A stretch of DNA of 8,114 nt from CAZVJA01 sp964626885 (GCA_964626885.1 CAZVJA010000232.1:1-8114), one strand, 5' to 3'. Numbered from the stretch's first letter, positions 1 through 5,939 are shown. Translations and numbers: made by a program. Notes: generated by a model from the sequence alone, not told the origin.

Positions 1-30
1 TGACTTAGCGAATCGAGTGGAAAATGGAAG

Positions 31-119
31 CGGAGAGGGGGGGATTCGAACCCCCGGTCCCGGTTTCCCGAGACACGGCATTTCCAGTGCCGCACAATCG
101 GCCGCTCTGTCACCTCTCC
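31..119 (-). tRNA. tRNA-Ser (anticodon GGA)
   Basis: Read on the minus strand this is an 89-nt class II tRNA. The acceptor stem GGAGAGG (113-119) pairs with CCTCTCC (32-38), followed by a G discriminator at 31, as usual for serine tRNAs. The anticodon stem CGGCA/TGCCG encloses the loop CTGGAAA, giving anticodon GGA, which reads UCC and UCU codons. The T arm is GGGGG-TTCGAAT-CCCCC. The long variable arm (about 20 nt, with complementary CTCGG/CCGGG tracts) is diagnostic of the Ser/Leu/Tyr class and fits Ser here. CCA is not encoded; the bases after the discriminator read CTTCC, so CCA must be added after transcription. Confidence 0.96.
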
Positions 120-124
120 GAATT

Positions 125-148
125 ATCCCGCTCATGAAAAAGCGGGAT
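125..148. repeat. Perfect 8-bp inverted repeat upstream of tRNA-Ser
   Basis: ATCCCGCT (125-132) and AGCGGGAT (141-148) are exact reverse complements separated by 8 nt. The element lies 5 bp upstream of the 5' end of the tRNA. There is no T-tract on either side that would make a standard intrinsic terminator. It may shape the pre-tRNA leader, stop transcription arriving from the gene at 320-664, or be an operator near the transcription start. Which of these applies cannot be decided from the sequence. Confidence 0.5.
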
Positions 149-150
149 GC

Positions 151-178
151 ATGATGTCGCGCAGGCGAACACCGTCAA
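151..178 (-). promoter_or_regulatory. Candidate sigma70-type promoter for tRNA-Ser
   Basis: On the minus strand a -35-like TTGACG (173-178, five of six consensus bases) is followed after 16 nt by a -10-like CATCAT (151-156, four of six). Transcription would begin near 142-146, about 25 nt before the mature tRNA 5' end, a reasonable leader length. The start would fall inside the inverted repeat at 125-148. This is a prediction from consensus only. Confidence 0.4.
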
Positions 179-228
179 AGCTCTCATGCTATGTCACAGC
201 CAACAGCTCGGAAGTGTCGTCACAACTC

Positions 229-262
<34 letters not shown>

Positions 263-319
263 ACCGCCCGGAATTCGGGTGTTGAGGCTGCTCCAGCTTG
301 CAGAGCTTGACGGTCGTCG

Positions 320-664
320 TTATTCCTCGGCAGCTTCTTTCGGCTTCTTTTCCTTCTTCGGCTTATCCTTCGCAGGCTTTTCTCCACCTTTTCCCTTGCC
401 TGCTTTTGCCTTGGGGGCTTCCTTGACGGCGGCGAGTTTCTCGGCCTTGCGTTGTGCGGCTTCCGCATCGCGGGCAGCGACGGAAGCGACCGCGCCCAGC
501 CGGCCGCGAATTCGAGCGCAGTCCGCCGACAACCGCCGCCATTTGGCGTCCTTCGCACGTTGTTCGGACGAAACACCCCGCTCAGCCAATGTCTTGGCCC
601 AGGCGGACAATCGCGTGTTGGCATGTTCCAACTGACGGTTCAGAGTGGCTTGACAGAGCGGCAT
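320..664 (-). CDS. Small helical protein with lysine-rich tail, unknown function
   Basis: I do not recognise this as a named family. The 114-residue product has two parts. Residues about 3-78 are rich in Ala, Arg, Glu and Gln with no helix breakers over long stretches, so they are probably alpha-helical, perhaps a helical hairpin or coiled coil. Residues 81-114 form a low-complexity tail of Lys, Pro, Ala, Gly and Glu with 13 lysines in 34 positions. No signal peptide or membrane segment is visible, so it is probably cytoplasmic. Such tails occur in histone H1-like and other nucleic-acid-binding proteins, so binding to DNA or RNA is possible but only inferred. The ATG at 662-664 has no strong Shine-Dalgarno site. 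It is divergent from the dehydrogenase cluster and upstream of tRNA-Ser on the same strand. I prefer this frame over overlapping frames because the two-part composition looks like a real protein. Confidence 0.7.
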   Translation of the reverse strand: MPLCQATLNRQLEHANTRLSAWAKTLAERGVSSEQRAKDAKWRRLSADCARIRGRLGAVASVAARDAEAAQRKAEKLAAVKEAPKAKAGKGKGGEKPAKDKPKKEKKPKEAAEE

Positions 665-794
665 TTGCGATGATCTCTATTCAAAATTGATGTGCGGACA
701 CACCGGGATCGAGAAATTCGAGCCTGCCTTCAGACGTGCCCGCGACCATTTTTGCATCCCCGGCGTTTTTCTTCAACGCTGCCGTCTACAACCC

Positions 795-802
795 GAAAGA
801 GG
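795..802 (+). promoter_or_regulatory. Ribosome binding site fixing the start of the first dehydrogenase
   Basis: GAAAGAGG ends 6 nt before the ATG at 809. The open frame extends upstream to 692, but those extra codons have no similar site and would add 39 residues ahead of the expected MDR N-terminal strand. The site therefore supports 809 as the start. Confidence 0.65.
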
Positions 803-808
803 CCGAAA

Positions 809-1927
809 ATGTCGGACACCGGCCGCGTGGCTGTCTTTACAGGAGCGAAAAAGCCGTTCGCGTTTCTCGATTTCCCCGTTCCAGCCCCGGAGCCGGGGGG
901 GATTGTCGTCCGGGTGACGCTGGCCAACGTCTGCGGCAGCGACCTGCACATCTGGCGGGGGGAATACGACGTCTCCCGCGGACAGTCGGAACCATACTGT
1001 CTGGCAATTGGCCACGAGATGACCGGCACCATCGTCGCACTGGGAGACGGGGTCACGCACGATTGGGCCGGCCAGCCGCTCCGCGTGGGGGATCGTATCG
1101 CTTATCAGTATTTCTGCCCTTGTGGGAAATGCCGGGGTTGCCAGAGAGGAACAACGCCGCGATGTGTCGAGGGACACCGCTATCGATACCCCCCGACGGA
1201 AGCACCGCACTTCAATGCCGCGTACGGACAGTATTACTACATTCGCAAGCCGCAGGCGGTGTTTCGCGTGCCTGATAATGTCTCCGACGACTTGGCCGGG
1301 CCGGCCAATTGCGCTCTCTCACAGGTTCTCGACGGCCTGGAGCGCGCGCAGGTCGGCCCTGGCGATACGCTGGTGATTCAAGGGGCCGGCGGATTGGGGC
1401 TCAATGCAATTGCGGTTGCGAAGGAAAGGGGGGTGCCACGGATCATTGTCCTCGACGGTATCCGGTCGCGGCTGGACCTCGCCCATGAATTCGGGGCGGA
1501 TGAATCGATCGATCTGCGTGAGTTTCCGACGCCGGAATCGCGCGTGAAACGGGTACGTGAGTTGACCGGGGGGCACGGCGCCGACTTCGTGATGGAACTT
1601 GTCGGCAACGCCGCGGTGCTGCCGGAAGGAATCGAAATGCTCGCGAATGGCGGGACGTATCTGGAAATCGGCAACATCAATCAAAAGCAGCGGGTCGAGT
1701 TCATCCCGGCCTCCATTGTGCACGGAGGAAAAACCATTCTGGGGTTGATGTGGTACAAGCCGGAGAGCCTGCGAAAGGCGCTCGAGCTCCTGAGCACGAA
1801 GGCTGACAAATACCCATTCCACAAGATTCTGTCGCACCGGTATCCGATGTCGGCGATTGACGAAGCGTTCCGCGACCAGGATGCGGCCAAGGTGCAGCGC
1901 GCGGCGCTGTTGCCGTGGGAGGAATGA
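809..1927 (+). CDS. Zinc-binding alcohol dehydrogenase, MDR superfamily
   Basis: This cytoplasmic oxidoreductase should interconvert an alcohol and an aldehyde or ketone using a nicotinamide cofactor; the substrate is not evident. The 372-residue protein has the usual MDR length and order. The GroES-like catalytic domain comes first: Cys42 in CGSD and His69-Glu70 in GHE are catalytic-zinc residues, and Cys168 in PANC could be the third ligand. Cys105, Cys108, Cys111 and Cys119 (C-x2-C-x2-C-x7-C) form the structural zinc lobe. The Rossmann fold follows, with GAGGLG at 192-197 and Asp216 ending the second strand, which favours NAD over NADP. The overall pattern resembles the TM0436-like MDR subgroup as I recall it. 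The start at 809 is chosen from the GAAAGAGG site; an earlier in-frame codon at 692 is less likely. The gene heads a close-packed run with the next two, 33 bp before the next start. Its TGA is followed by C, and the same frame stays open into the next gene. Confidence 0.93.
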   Translation: MSDTGRVAVFTGAKKPFAFLDFPVPAPEPGGIVVRVTLANVCGSDLHIWRGEYDVSRGQSEPYCLAIGHEMTGTIVALGDGVTHDWAGQPLRVGDRIAYQYFCPCGKCRGCQRGTTPRCVEGHRYRYPPTEAPHFNAAYGQYYYIRKPQAVFRVPDNVSDDLAGPANCALSQVLDGLERAQVGPGDTLVIQGAGGLGLNAIAVAKERGVPRIIVLDGIRSRLDLAHEFGADESIDLREFPTPESRVKRVRELTGGHGADFVMELVGNAAVLPEGIEMLANGGTYLEIGNINQKQRVEFIPASIVHGGKTILGLMWYKPESLRKALELLSTKADKYPFHKILSHRYPMSAIDEAFRDQDAAKVQRAALLPWEE

Positions 1928-1960
1928 CCGCGACTCATCAAATTCGATCGTGAGCTTCGA

Positions 1961-2512
1961 TTGTCCACGTTCAGCCCTGCTGAGATGAATGAGTTGGAAT
2001 CTCTCCTTGAAGGGAGAGCGCCGATTCCACGCATCTTGGTGATGCGGGCGATGGACTGCGAGGATCTCCGCGCTCAATATCTCGCCTATCGAGCGGCGAC
2101 TCGCGCTTACCGGCGTGTTCGACCGGATCTAGGTCTTCTCGTCGCAGGTGAGTTTCTTCTGGACTATTACCTGATGTGCATGGCACGCGAAAAAACGACT
2201 TCTCCCGAGCAATATGAGGATCTTCACAGCCGTTATGAAGCGGCCGGGGAACTTGCCGGATTCCTCGAACTGGCTTGGAAGCATCGACAGGAAACCGAGG
2301 AATTGGTGACGACGCTCGTGGACCGCGTGACCCGTCTTTATCTCGAATCGGACGAAGCGCTGCGAAATTGCATTGAGACGGGATTTCTGGAGCACGCGCT
2401 GGAGCGTCCTGCCTTGCGGCCGTTGTTCCAAAGGTGGGAGCACCAGCCGGAGTTGATCGATGCCTATCGAGGGGCGATGGAATGGGGCCTGGCGCACGAA
2501 CGATCAGAGTGA
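1961..2512 (+). CDS. Conserved-looking acidic helical protein, unknown function
   Basis: I do not recognise the family. With the TTG start at 1961 it has 183 residues; an in-frame ATG at 1985 would give 175. Neither start has a convincing Shine-Dalgarno site. The text just before the ATG (SPAE leading into MNELESLLEG) looks like the N-cap of the same helix, which favours the longer form slightly. The protein appears almost wholly alpha-helical, rich in Glu, Leu, Ala and Arg, with aromatic patches (LLDYY near residues 66-70; FLELAW near 100) and a C-terminal GFLEHALE...RPLFQRW segment near 142-160. No signal peptide, membrane segment, zinc site or nucleotide-binding loop is visible. It lies between two dehydrogenase genes, 33 bp after one and 20 bp before the other, so it is probably co-transcribed and may be a partner, chaperone or regulator of them. 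That role is inference from position only. Confidence 0.8.
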   Translation: MSTFSPAEMNELESLLEGRAPIPRILVMRAMDCEDLRAQYLAYRAATRAYRRVRPDLGLLVAGEFLLDYYLMCMAREKTTSPEQYEDLHSRYEAAGELAGFLELAWKHRQETEELVTTLVDRVTRLYLESDEALRNCIETGFLEHALERPALRPLFQRWEHQPELIDAYRGAMEWGLAHERSE

Positions 2513-2532
2513 CGAATTGGGGTTGAGAGCCG

Positions 2533-3492
2533 ATGCGCGCCGTTGAATTCGAATCGGGACGGATGACTCTGAATCGGAACCGGCCCCTGCCGCGCCCGAC
2601 ACAAGGAGACGTGCTGGTACGCGTCCTCTGCGCCGGGATTTGCGAGACCGACCTGCAGCTTCTCAAAGGATACATGGGATTCTCAGGGGTTCCGGGGCAC
2701 GAATTCGTCGGTATCCCGGAAGAGGGATATCTCGCGGGTCAGCGCGTCGTGGGCGAGATCAACTGCCCGTGCGGAAACTGCGAGCTGTGCCGCGCGGGGC
2801 TCGGCAATCATTGCCCGCACCGAACCGTGCTCGGCATTCTGAACCGGGACGGGGCATTCGCGGATTATGTTTCGCTGCCGGAGACGAATCTGCATCCCGT
2901 TCCCGACAGCCTGCTGACCGATGAAGCGGTCTTCACCGAGCCGCTTGCGGCGGCGTTTCAAATCCCAGTCCAGGTACCGCTCCACAAGCAGCAGAGAGTG
3001 ATCGTGTTGGGGGACGGACGTCTGGGGTATCTGTGTGCCCAGGTAATCGCGGAGCATGGTTGCCGTCTGCTCGCGGTGGGAAAGCACCCAGAAAAACTAG
3101 CACTGTTGCAAAGAAGAGGAATTGAGACCGCGCTCCTGGCTGACGTCTCGCCGGACCGATCGGCCGATCTCGTCGTCGATTGCACCGGCTCCCCAACCGG
3201 TTTGCCCACGGCCCTGCGACTGGTCAAGCCACGCGGCACGGTTATCCTCAAAACAACCGTAGCCGGAGAGTTTCCGATGTCATTGGCCCCCGTGGTGATC
3301 GATGAAGTGACGGTTGTCGGCTCGCGTTGCGGCCCGTTCGATAAGGCGATCGAAGCACTGAGGACTGAGCGGATCGAGGTGCTGCCTCTTATCACAGCGC
3401 GGTATTCACTGGACGACGCGGCAGCCGCCTTTGAGCGGGCGAGCAGCCCTGGATCTCTGAAGATTCTGGTCGATGTCTGGAACGAATCGTGA
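2533..3492 (+). CDS. Zinc-binding MDR dehydrogenase, short form
   Basis: A second medium-chain dehydrogenase, 319 residues, shorter than the usual 340-380. It has Cys37 in GICETD, His56-Glu57 in GHEF and Glu136 in TEPLAA as the catalytic zinc set. Cys80, Cys83, Cys86 and Cys94 (C-x2-C-x2-C-x7-C) form the structural zinc site. The cofactor loop is GDGRLG at 160-165. The second Rossmann strand ends in AVGKHPEK with no Asp, so NADP is more likely than NAD, unlike the first dehydrogenase of the cluster. The shortness comes from compact loops (for example between residues 57 and 72); the Rossmann domain and C-terminal strand are complete, so I do not read it as truncated. It resembles the MDR subgroup listed as cd08242, from memory. 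The ATG at 2533 follows a GGGGTTGAGAG stretch. It sits 20 bp after the unknown gene and is the last gene of the cluster. The substrate is unknown. Confidence 0.9.
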   Translation: MRAVEFESGRMTLNRNRPLPRPTQGDVLVRVLCAGICETDLQLLKGYMGFSGVPGHEFVGIPEEGYLAGQRVVGEINCPCGNCELCRAGLGNHCPHRTVLGILNRDGAFADYVSLPETNLHPVPDSLLTDEAVFTEPLAAAFQIPVQVPLHKQQRVIVLGDGRLGYLCAQVIAEHGCRLLAVGKHPEKLALLQRRGIETALLADVSPDRSADLVVDCTGSPTGLPTALRLVKPRGTVILKTTVAGEFPMSLAPVVIDEVTVVGSRCGPFDKAIEALRTERIEVLPLITARYSLDDAAAAFERASSPGSLKILVDVWNES

Positions 3493-3497
3493 ACGAC

Positions 3498-3734
3498 TCA
3501 GACCGTCACGACCTGAATTTCGTTGCGAACCTGGCCAAGTCCCTGCACCTGACGAAGCGATTCCTGGGCCATCTGCTTCTGGTAGTAGGAATTCACCACA
3601 CCTGAAAGGACGACGCTGTCGTCAACAACCTGAATCCGCACATTGCGGCCGGTCAGGTACGGGTTGCGGCAGAGGGTCGAGTAGACCAGGTCGCACAAGG
3701 TGTGCGGGCGATCGGAGAAATGCTGCTGGGTCAT
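3498..3734 (-). CDS. Single-domain BON protein
   Basis: The 78-residue product is nearly all one BON domain (about residues 10-77), a small alpha/beta fold found in OsmY-like and secretin-associated proteins and thought to bind phospholipid or act as an interaction module. The recognisable part is VVLSGVVNSYYQKQMAQ followed by a helix and the closing strand VRNEIQVV, with the conserved Gly of the SG turn near residue 45. Unlike OsmY it has no signal peptide and only one domain, so it is probably cytoplasmic or a partner module. The ATG at 3732-3734 has a GAGGA site (3743-3747) 8 nt upstream. It converges on the second dehydrogenase with only 5 bp between stop codons, and no terminator is visible between them. 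Its own promoter should lie in the non-coding stretch to the right, where I could not pick one out. Confidence 0.88.
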   Translation of the reverse strand: MTQQHFSDRPHTLCDLVYSTLCRNPYLTGRNVRIQVVDDSVVLSGVVNSYYQKQMAQESLRQVQGLGQVRNEIQVVTV

Positions 3735-3962
3735 CGGTCAGGTCCTCATCCAAAAGACCTCCCCCACCGTGCCGGTCTGGCCGGGAGGGAACGAGTTTCC
3801 GGGGATGGACAAGGTATAGACCAGGATTTGAGGGGAGGCGAAAATATTCCGCCTGCATAAAGGCTGATCGAGGGAAAAGTTCTCCCGTCCGGCTGATTTC
3901 CGCTAGAACCGCGCCAACCGGACCGTTTCTGGCCAATCGGGCGGCGAAAACCTTTCGACGCG

Positions 3963-3982
3963 GTGGGGCTCAAATTCCCCAC
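3963..3982. repeat. Small inverted repeat GTGGGG/CCCCAC
   Basis: GTGGGG (3963-3968) and CCCCAC (3977-3982) are separated by an AT-rich 8-nt spacer, 8 bp before the larger palindrome begins. It has no T-tract. It may be a weak hairpin or an operator-like site; chance is also possible in GC-rich DNA. Confidence 0.3.
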
Positions 3983-3990
3983 GATAATGA

Positions 3991-4098
3991 GTTTCAAAAT
4001 CGGGAGGGCGAGGCTCCCGCCGAGCCGCTGCGTCCGAAAGTCTCTCGTTGTGGCGGCTCCGACGGAGCGTCGCCCTCCCGATTACAAGGTTTTGAAAC
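3991..4098. repeat. Imperfect palindromic intergenic repeat (REP/MITE-like)
   Basis: The outer arms GTTTCAAAA (3991-3999) and TTTTGAAAC (4090-4098) are exact reverse complements. Inside them, 4001-4028 and 4053-4080 are reverse complements at 24 of 28 positions, starting CGGGAGGGCGA on each strand. The centre (4029-4052) is an unpaired loop of 24 nt. The whole element is 108 bp and could fold into a long hairpin on RNA or single-stranded DNA. One frame through it reads GEAPAEP then SDGASPS, which I recall as a frequent spurious peptide in planctomycete annotations; this suggests a dispersed family with many genomic copies. No transposase is present in the window, so if mobile it would depend on an enzyme elsewhere. 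Confidence 0.75.
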
Positions 4099-4235
4099 CC
4101 CCTCTCGCAAAGTCCCCTGAAGAATGGGTCTGGACTCAATTTGGCCGAATTGCTATCGTCCCGCTCCGCCTGCCGGGTACCGAAACCGGTTCACCCCATC
4201 AAGCGAATACCAAAGACATTGAACAAATTCGACTG

Positions 4236-4264
4236 GCCAGGCCCGTGGAGTTTTTCGGCCTGGC
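4236..4264 (+). promoter_or_regulatory. GC-rich stem-loop upstream of the SPOR-like gene
   Basis: GCCAGGCC (4236-4243) and GGCCTGGC (4257-4264) are exact reverse complements around a 13-nt loop containing a run of five T. It lies about 60 bp before the chosen start of the secreted protein. It could be a 5' leader hairpin or a protein-binding site. The T-run is in the loop rather than after the stem, so a plus-strand intrinsic terminator is unlikely. Confidence 0.35.
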
Positions 4265-4314
4265 ATCCAGCGGGTGACGCGTCCCCGCGACATATACAGA
4301 ACGCCCTTCAGAAT

Positions 4315-4318
4315 GGAG
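4315..4318 (+). promoter_or_regulatory. Ribosome binding site supporting a GTG start at 4325
   Basis: GGAG ends 6 nt before GTG at 4325. Starting there places a short positively charged n-region (MRTLTNR) directly before the hydrophobic core of a signal peptide. The alternatives, ATG at 4313 and GTG at 4274, have no such site and lengthen the n-region. Confidence 0.5.
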
Positions 4319-4324
4319 TCTGAC

Positions 4325-5437
4325 GTGCGAACTCTCACGAATCGCCTGGTTCCCTGCCTGCTTGTCGCCGGAATGGCGGTGCTCTCACTTACGGAAGCGA
4401 ATGCCCGCGAAATTATTGACGCGCAAAAGGGAAAAACCTACCGGCTTACCAGGAAGCACGGCCCCTGGATGGTCATGGTCGCCAGCTTCAGTGAACCGCC
4501 TCCGGAACGCAAAGGAGACGGAATCAGCCCGCAGCAGGCGGCTGACGAACTCGTCTACGAACTGCGGACGAAAGGCATTCCTGCCTATACGTTTTCGCAG
4601 GAAGATGTCGTGGACCAGATTCAGACCAAGGATGCTCGCGATCCGGAGAAACATCACATCGGCAAATATATTGCCCTGCAAGGAAGCGTGTGCGTGCTGG
4701 CCGGGAATTACGAAGCCCCCGAAGACAAAATTGCGGTTAAGACCCGAAACTTCATCAAGAAATTTCATCCGGAATTTCTGAAAGAGGAAGAAGCCACCGC
4801 GGGAGGCGGTCTGCTTCACAAGTTGAAGAACGGCGGCCTTTACAAGGTCACGCCGGGACGCCCCGGCCCGCTCGCGGGTGCTTTTTTAACCATGAACCCG
4901 ATGCTGAGCGAGGATGAGATTCGAAGTAAGAAGCGAGATCCGCTCCTGCTCCAACTCAACTCGAACGACGATACGTCCCTCTTGACGAACAAGGGCAAAT
5001 ATACCGTCGTCGTGGCATCGTTTTACGGCCGGACCGAGACCAAGCTGGGAAACAAAGTGTCGGATGCGGATCTGAAGGAACTCGATACGACAATCAAGGA
5101 CGGCCACATGGATCAGTCCGCGGAATCCGCCTTCGAGCTCGCCCGGGCGCTCCGTCAGGCGAAGTCGCTCGGGTACGAACGGGACTACGACGCCTATGTC
5201 TATCACGATCGCTATGGGTCGATCGTTACCGTCGGCGGATTCGAATCAGCCGATGACCCGCAGATCACCAAGTTGCAAAATCACTTTGGGGCCAAGGTCG
5301 CAGCCATTCAGGAAGACGGCAGCCCGTCGTTTGGGGCGGAAGTCTTTGCGGTTCCGCGACAGCCCGCTGCGGGAGGCGATCGTAAAACCTGGCTGTTCGA
5401 TCCCTATCCCCGGTTGATGGAAGTCCCCTCGCTGTAA
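4325..5437 (+). CDS. Secreted protein with two SPOR-like repeats
   Basis: From the GTG at 4325 the product has 370 residues. Residues 1-27 are a signal peptide: charged MRTLTNR, a hydrophobic core around LLVAGMAVL, and an ANA cleavage motif before Arg28. No lipobox is present, so it should be a soluble periplasmic or exported protein. The mature part appears duplicated. Unit 1 (about 46-150) opens with GPWMVMVASF and closes with GSVCVLAGNYEAPED; unit 2 (about 224-325) opens with GKYTVVVASF and closes with GSIVTVGGFESADD. Each has a helix between and after these strands, as in SPOR domains, which bind denuded peptidoglycan glycan strands at division sites. The match to SPOR is by pattern and the units are longer than a standard SPOR domain, so the ligand is uncertain. 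A conserved-looking linker lies at 151-220 and a Pro-rich tail at 344-370. It stands alone on its strand and converges on the DUF2784 gene. ATG 4313 is an alternative start. Confidence 0.8.
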   Translation: MRTLTNRLVPCLLVAGMAVLSLTEANAREIIDAQKGKTYRLTRKHGPWMVMVASFSEPPPERKGDGISPQQAADELVYELRTKGIPAYTFSQEDVVDQIQTKDARDPEKHHIGKYIALQGSVCVLAGNYEAPEDKIAVKTRNFIKKFHPEFLKEEEATAGGGLLHKLKNGGLYKVTPGRPGPLAGAFLTMNPMLSEDEIRSKKRDPLLLQLNSNDDTSLLTNKGKYTVVVASFYGRTETKLGNKVSDADLKELDTTIKDGHMDQSAESAFELARALRQAKSLGYERDYDAYVYHDRYGSIVTVGGFESADDPQITKLQNHFGAKVAAIQEDGSPSFGAEVFAVPRQPAAGGDRKTWLFDPYPRLMEVPSL

Positions 5438-5490
5438 GTACGCCTGCTGGAACGCAGTATTGCTGCTTGCAAAAGAGTCGGCCGCACTCG

Positions 5491-5910
5491 CTATGACTTC
5501 GTCTCAGCAGAGACATTGCTCTTGCGCCGCGGCGGAGCCAGCACCAGCGTTAGCAGGACGATCAGCCCGAAGATCGTGTAGCAGGTCGTGAAGACCCAGG
5601 TCTCCGCGTCGTAAAACAGCGCGTCGTGTACCCAGTTGGCGATAAAGTCACCGGTATAGCTTTTCTCCCCCGCCAACTCGTGCAGCTGCTGCTCCCACGT
5701 CGTCAATGGGCAGGTGATACCGAGCACGCTTTCGAACACGACAATCAGAATTGCCAGCAGGTGGATCACCCGGAACTTCAGGTTCCGCACCCACTCCCAG
5801 TCCGCGAGCACGCCGACCAGAATCGCCAGTTGGCCGAAGATCACAAACGCCATGTAGGCAAAATGCACGACAACGATGAGATCGGCTAGAACGCGGTAAA
5901 AGAGCGGCAT
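5491..5910 (-). CDS. DUF2784 family membrane protein
   Basis: The 139-residue product matches the DUF2784 pattern as I know it: an N-terminal FYRVLADLIVVVHFAY segment, an RVIHLLAILIVVFES helix and the signature CPLTTWEQQL (67-76), then a GDF/Y-rich loop. Three membrane segments are likely, at about 8-35, 47-65 and 106-125, with a short charged cytoplasmic-type tail (PPRRK then Ser/Lys-rich). The family is widespread and its function is unknown; it acts in the inner membrane. I chose ATG at 5908-5910 because family members begin a few residues before the YR-x-LAD motif; a TTG at 5923-5925 would add five residues. Neither has a clear Shine-Dalgarno site. It lies 152 bp downstream of the Lhr gene on the same strand, with a stem-loop between them, so it may be transcribed separately. 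Its 3' end faces the SPOR-like gene across 53 bp with no obvious terminator. Confidence 0.88.
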   Translation of the reverse strand: MPLFYRVLADLIVVVHFAYMAFVIFGQLAILVGVLADWEWVRNLKFRVIHLLAILIVVFESVLGITCPLTTWEQQLHELAGEKSYTGDFIANWVHDALFYDAETWVFTTCYTIFGLIVLLTLVLAPPRRKSNVSAETKS

Positions 5911-5939
5911 GTCTTTGCGATGCAATGGGGGAGCAGTTT

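Larger units (their letters stand above)
3735..4324. other. 590-bp non-coding stretch between BON and SPOR-like genes
   Basis: The stretch separates two divergent genes and should hold both promoters, but I find no -35/-10 pair good enough to call on either strand. A lone TATACA at 4293-4298 on the plus strand has no -35 partner at the right distance. The contents I can support are the palindromic repeat at 3991-4098, a small inverted repeat at 3963-3982 and a GC-rich stem-loop at 4236-4264. Several frames stay open here, but their translations are low-quality Arg/Pro/Ser-rich text or run through the palindrome, so I call no gene. Confidence 0.6.

Noticed and set aside
773..795. Short GCGTT/AACGC hairpin in the divergent gap before the first dehydrogenase
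   Set aside because: Only 5 bp of pairing; easily expected by chance.
1319..2077. Minus-strand open frame of 252 codons antisense to the first dehydrogenase
   Set aside because: It is the antisense of a well-supported gene, and its translation (His/Arg/Phe-rich) has no recognisable motif. Long antisense frames are common in GC-rich coding DNA.
1971..2675. Minus-strand open frame of 234 codons across the unknown gene and the second dehydrogenase
   Set aside because: Arg/Ser/Pro-rich text without domains; it overlaps two co-directional genes with better evidence.
2533..3492. Second dehydrogenase as a truncated pseudogene because it is short
   Set aside because: All zinc ligands, the cofactor loop and the C-terminal strands are present and in order; the short length comes from compact loops.
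3991..4098. Possible CRISPR repeat or single-copy attachment site
   Set aside because: There is only one unit, with no regularly spaced direct repeats, no integrase and no adjacent tRNA; inverted symmetry fits a REP/MITE-like element better.
3473..4120. Plus-strand open frame of 215 codons overlapping the BON gene and the palindrome
   Set aside because: It is antisense to the BON gene, is Arg/Pro/Ser-rich, and its GEAPAEP segment comes from translating the repeat.
4293..4298. TATACA as a -10 box for the SPOR-like gene
   Set aside because: No acceptable -35 element lies 15-19 nt upstream, so I did not call a promoter.
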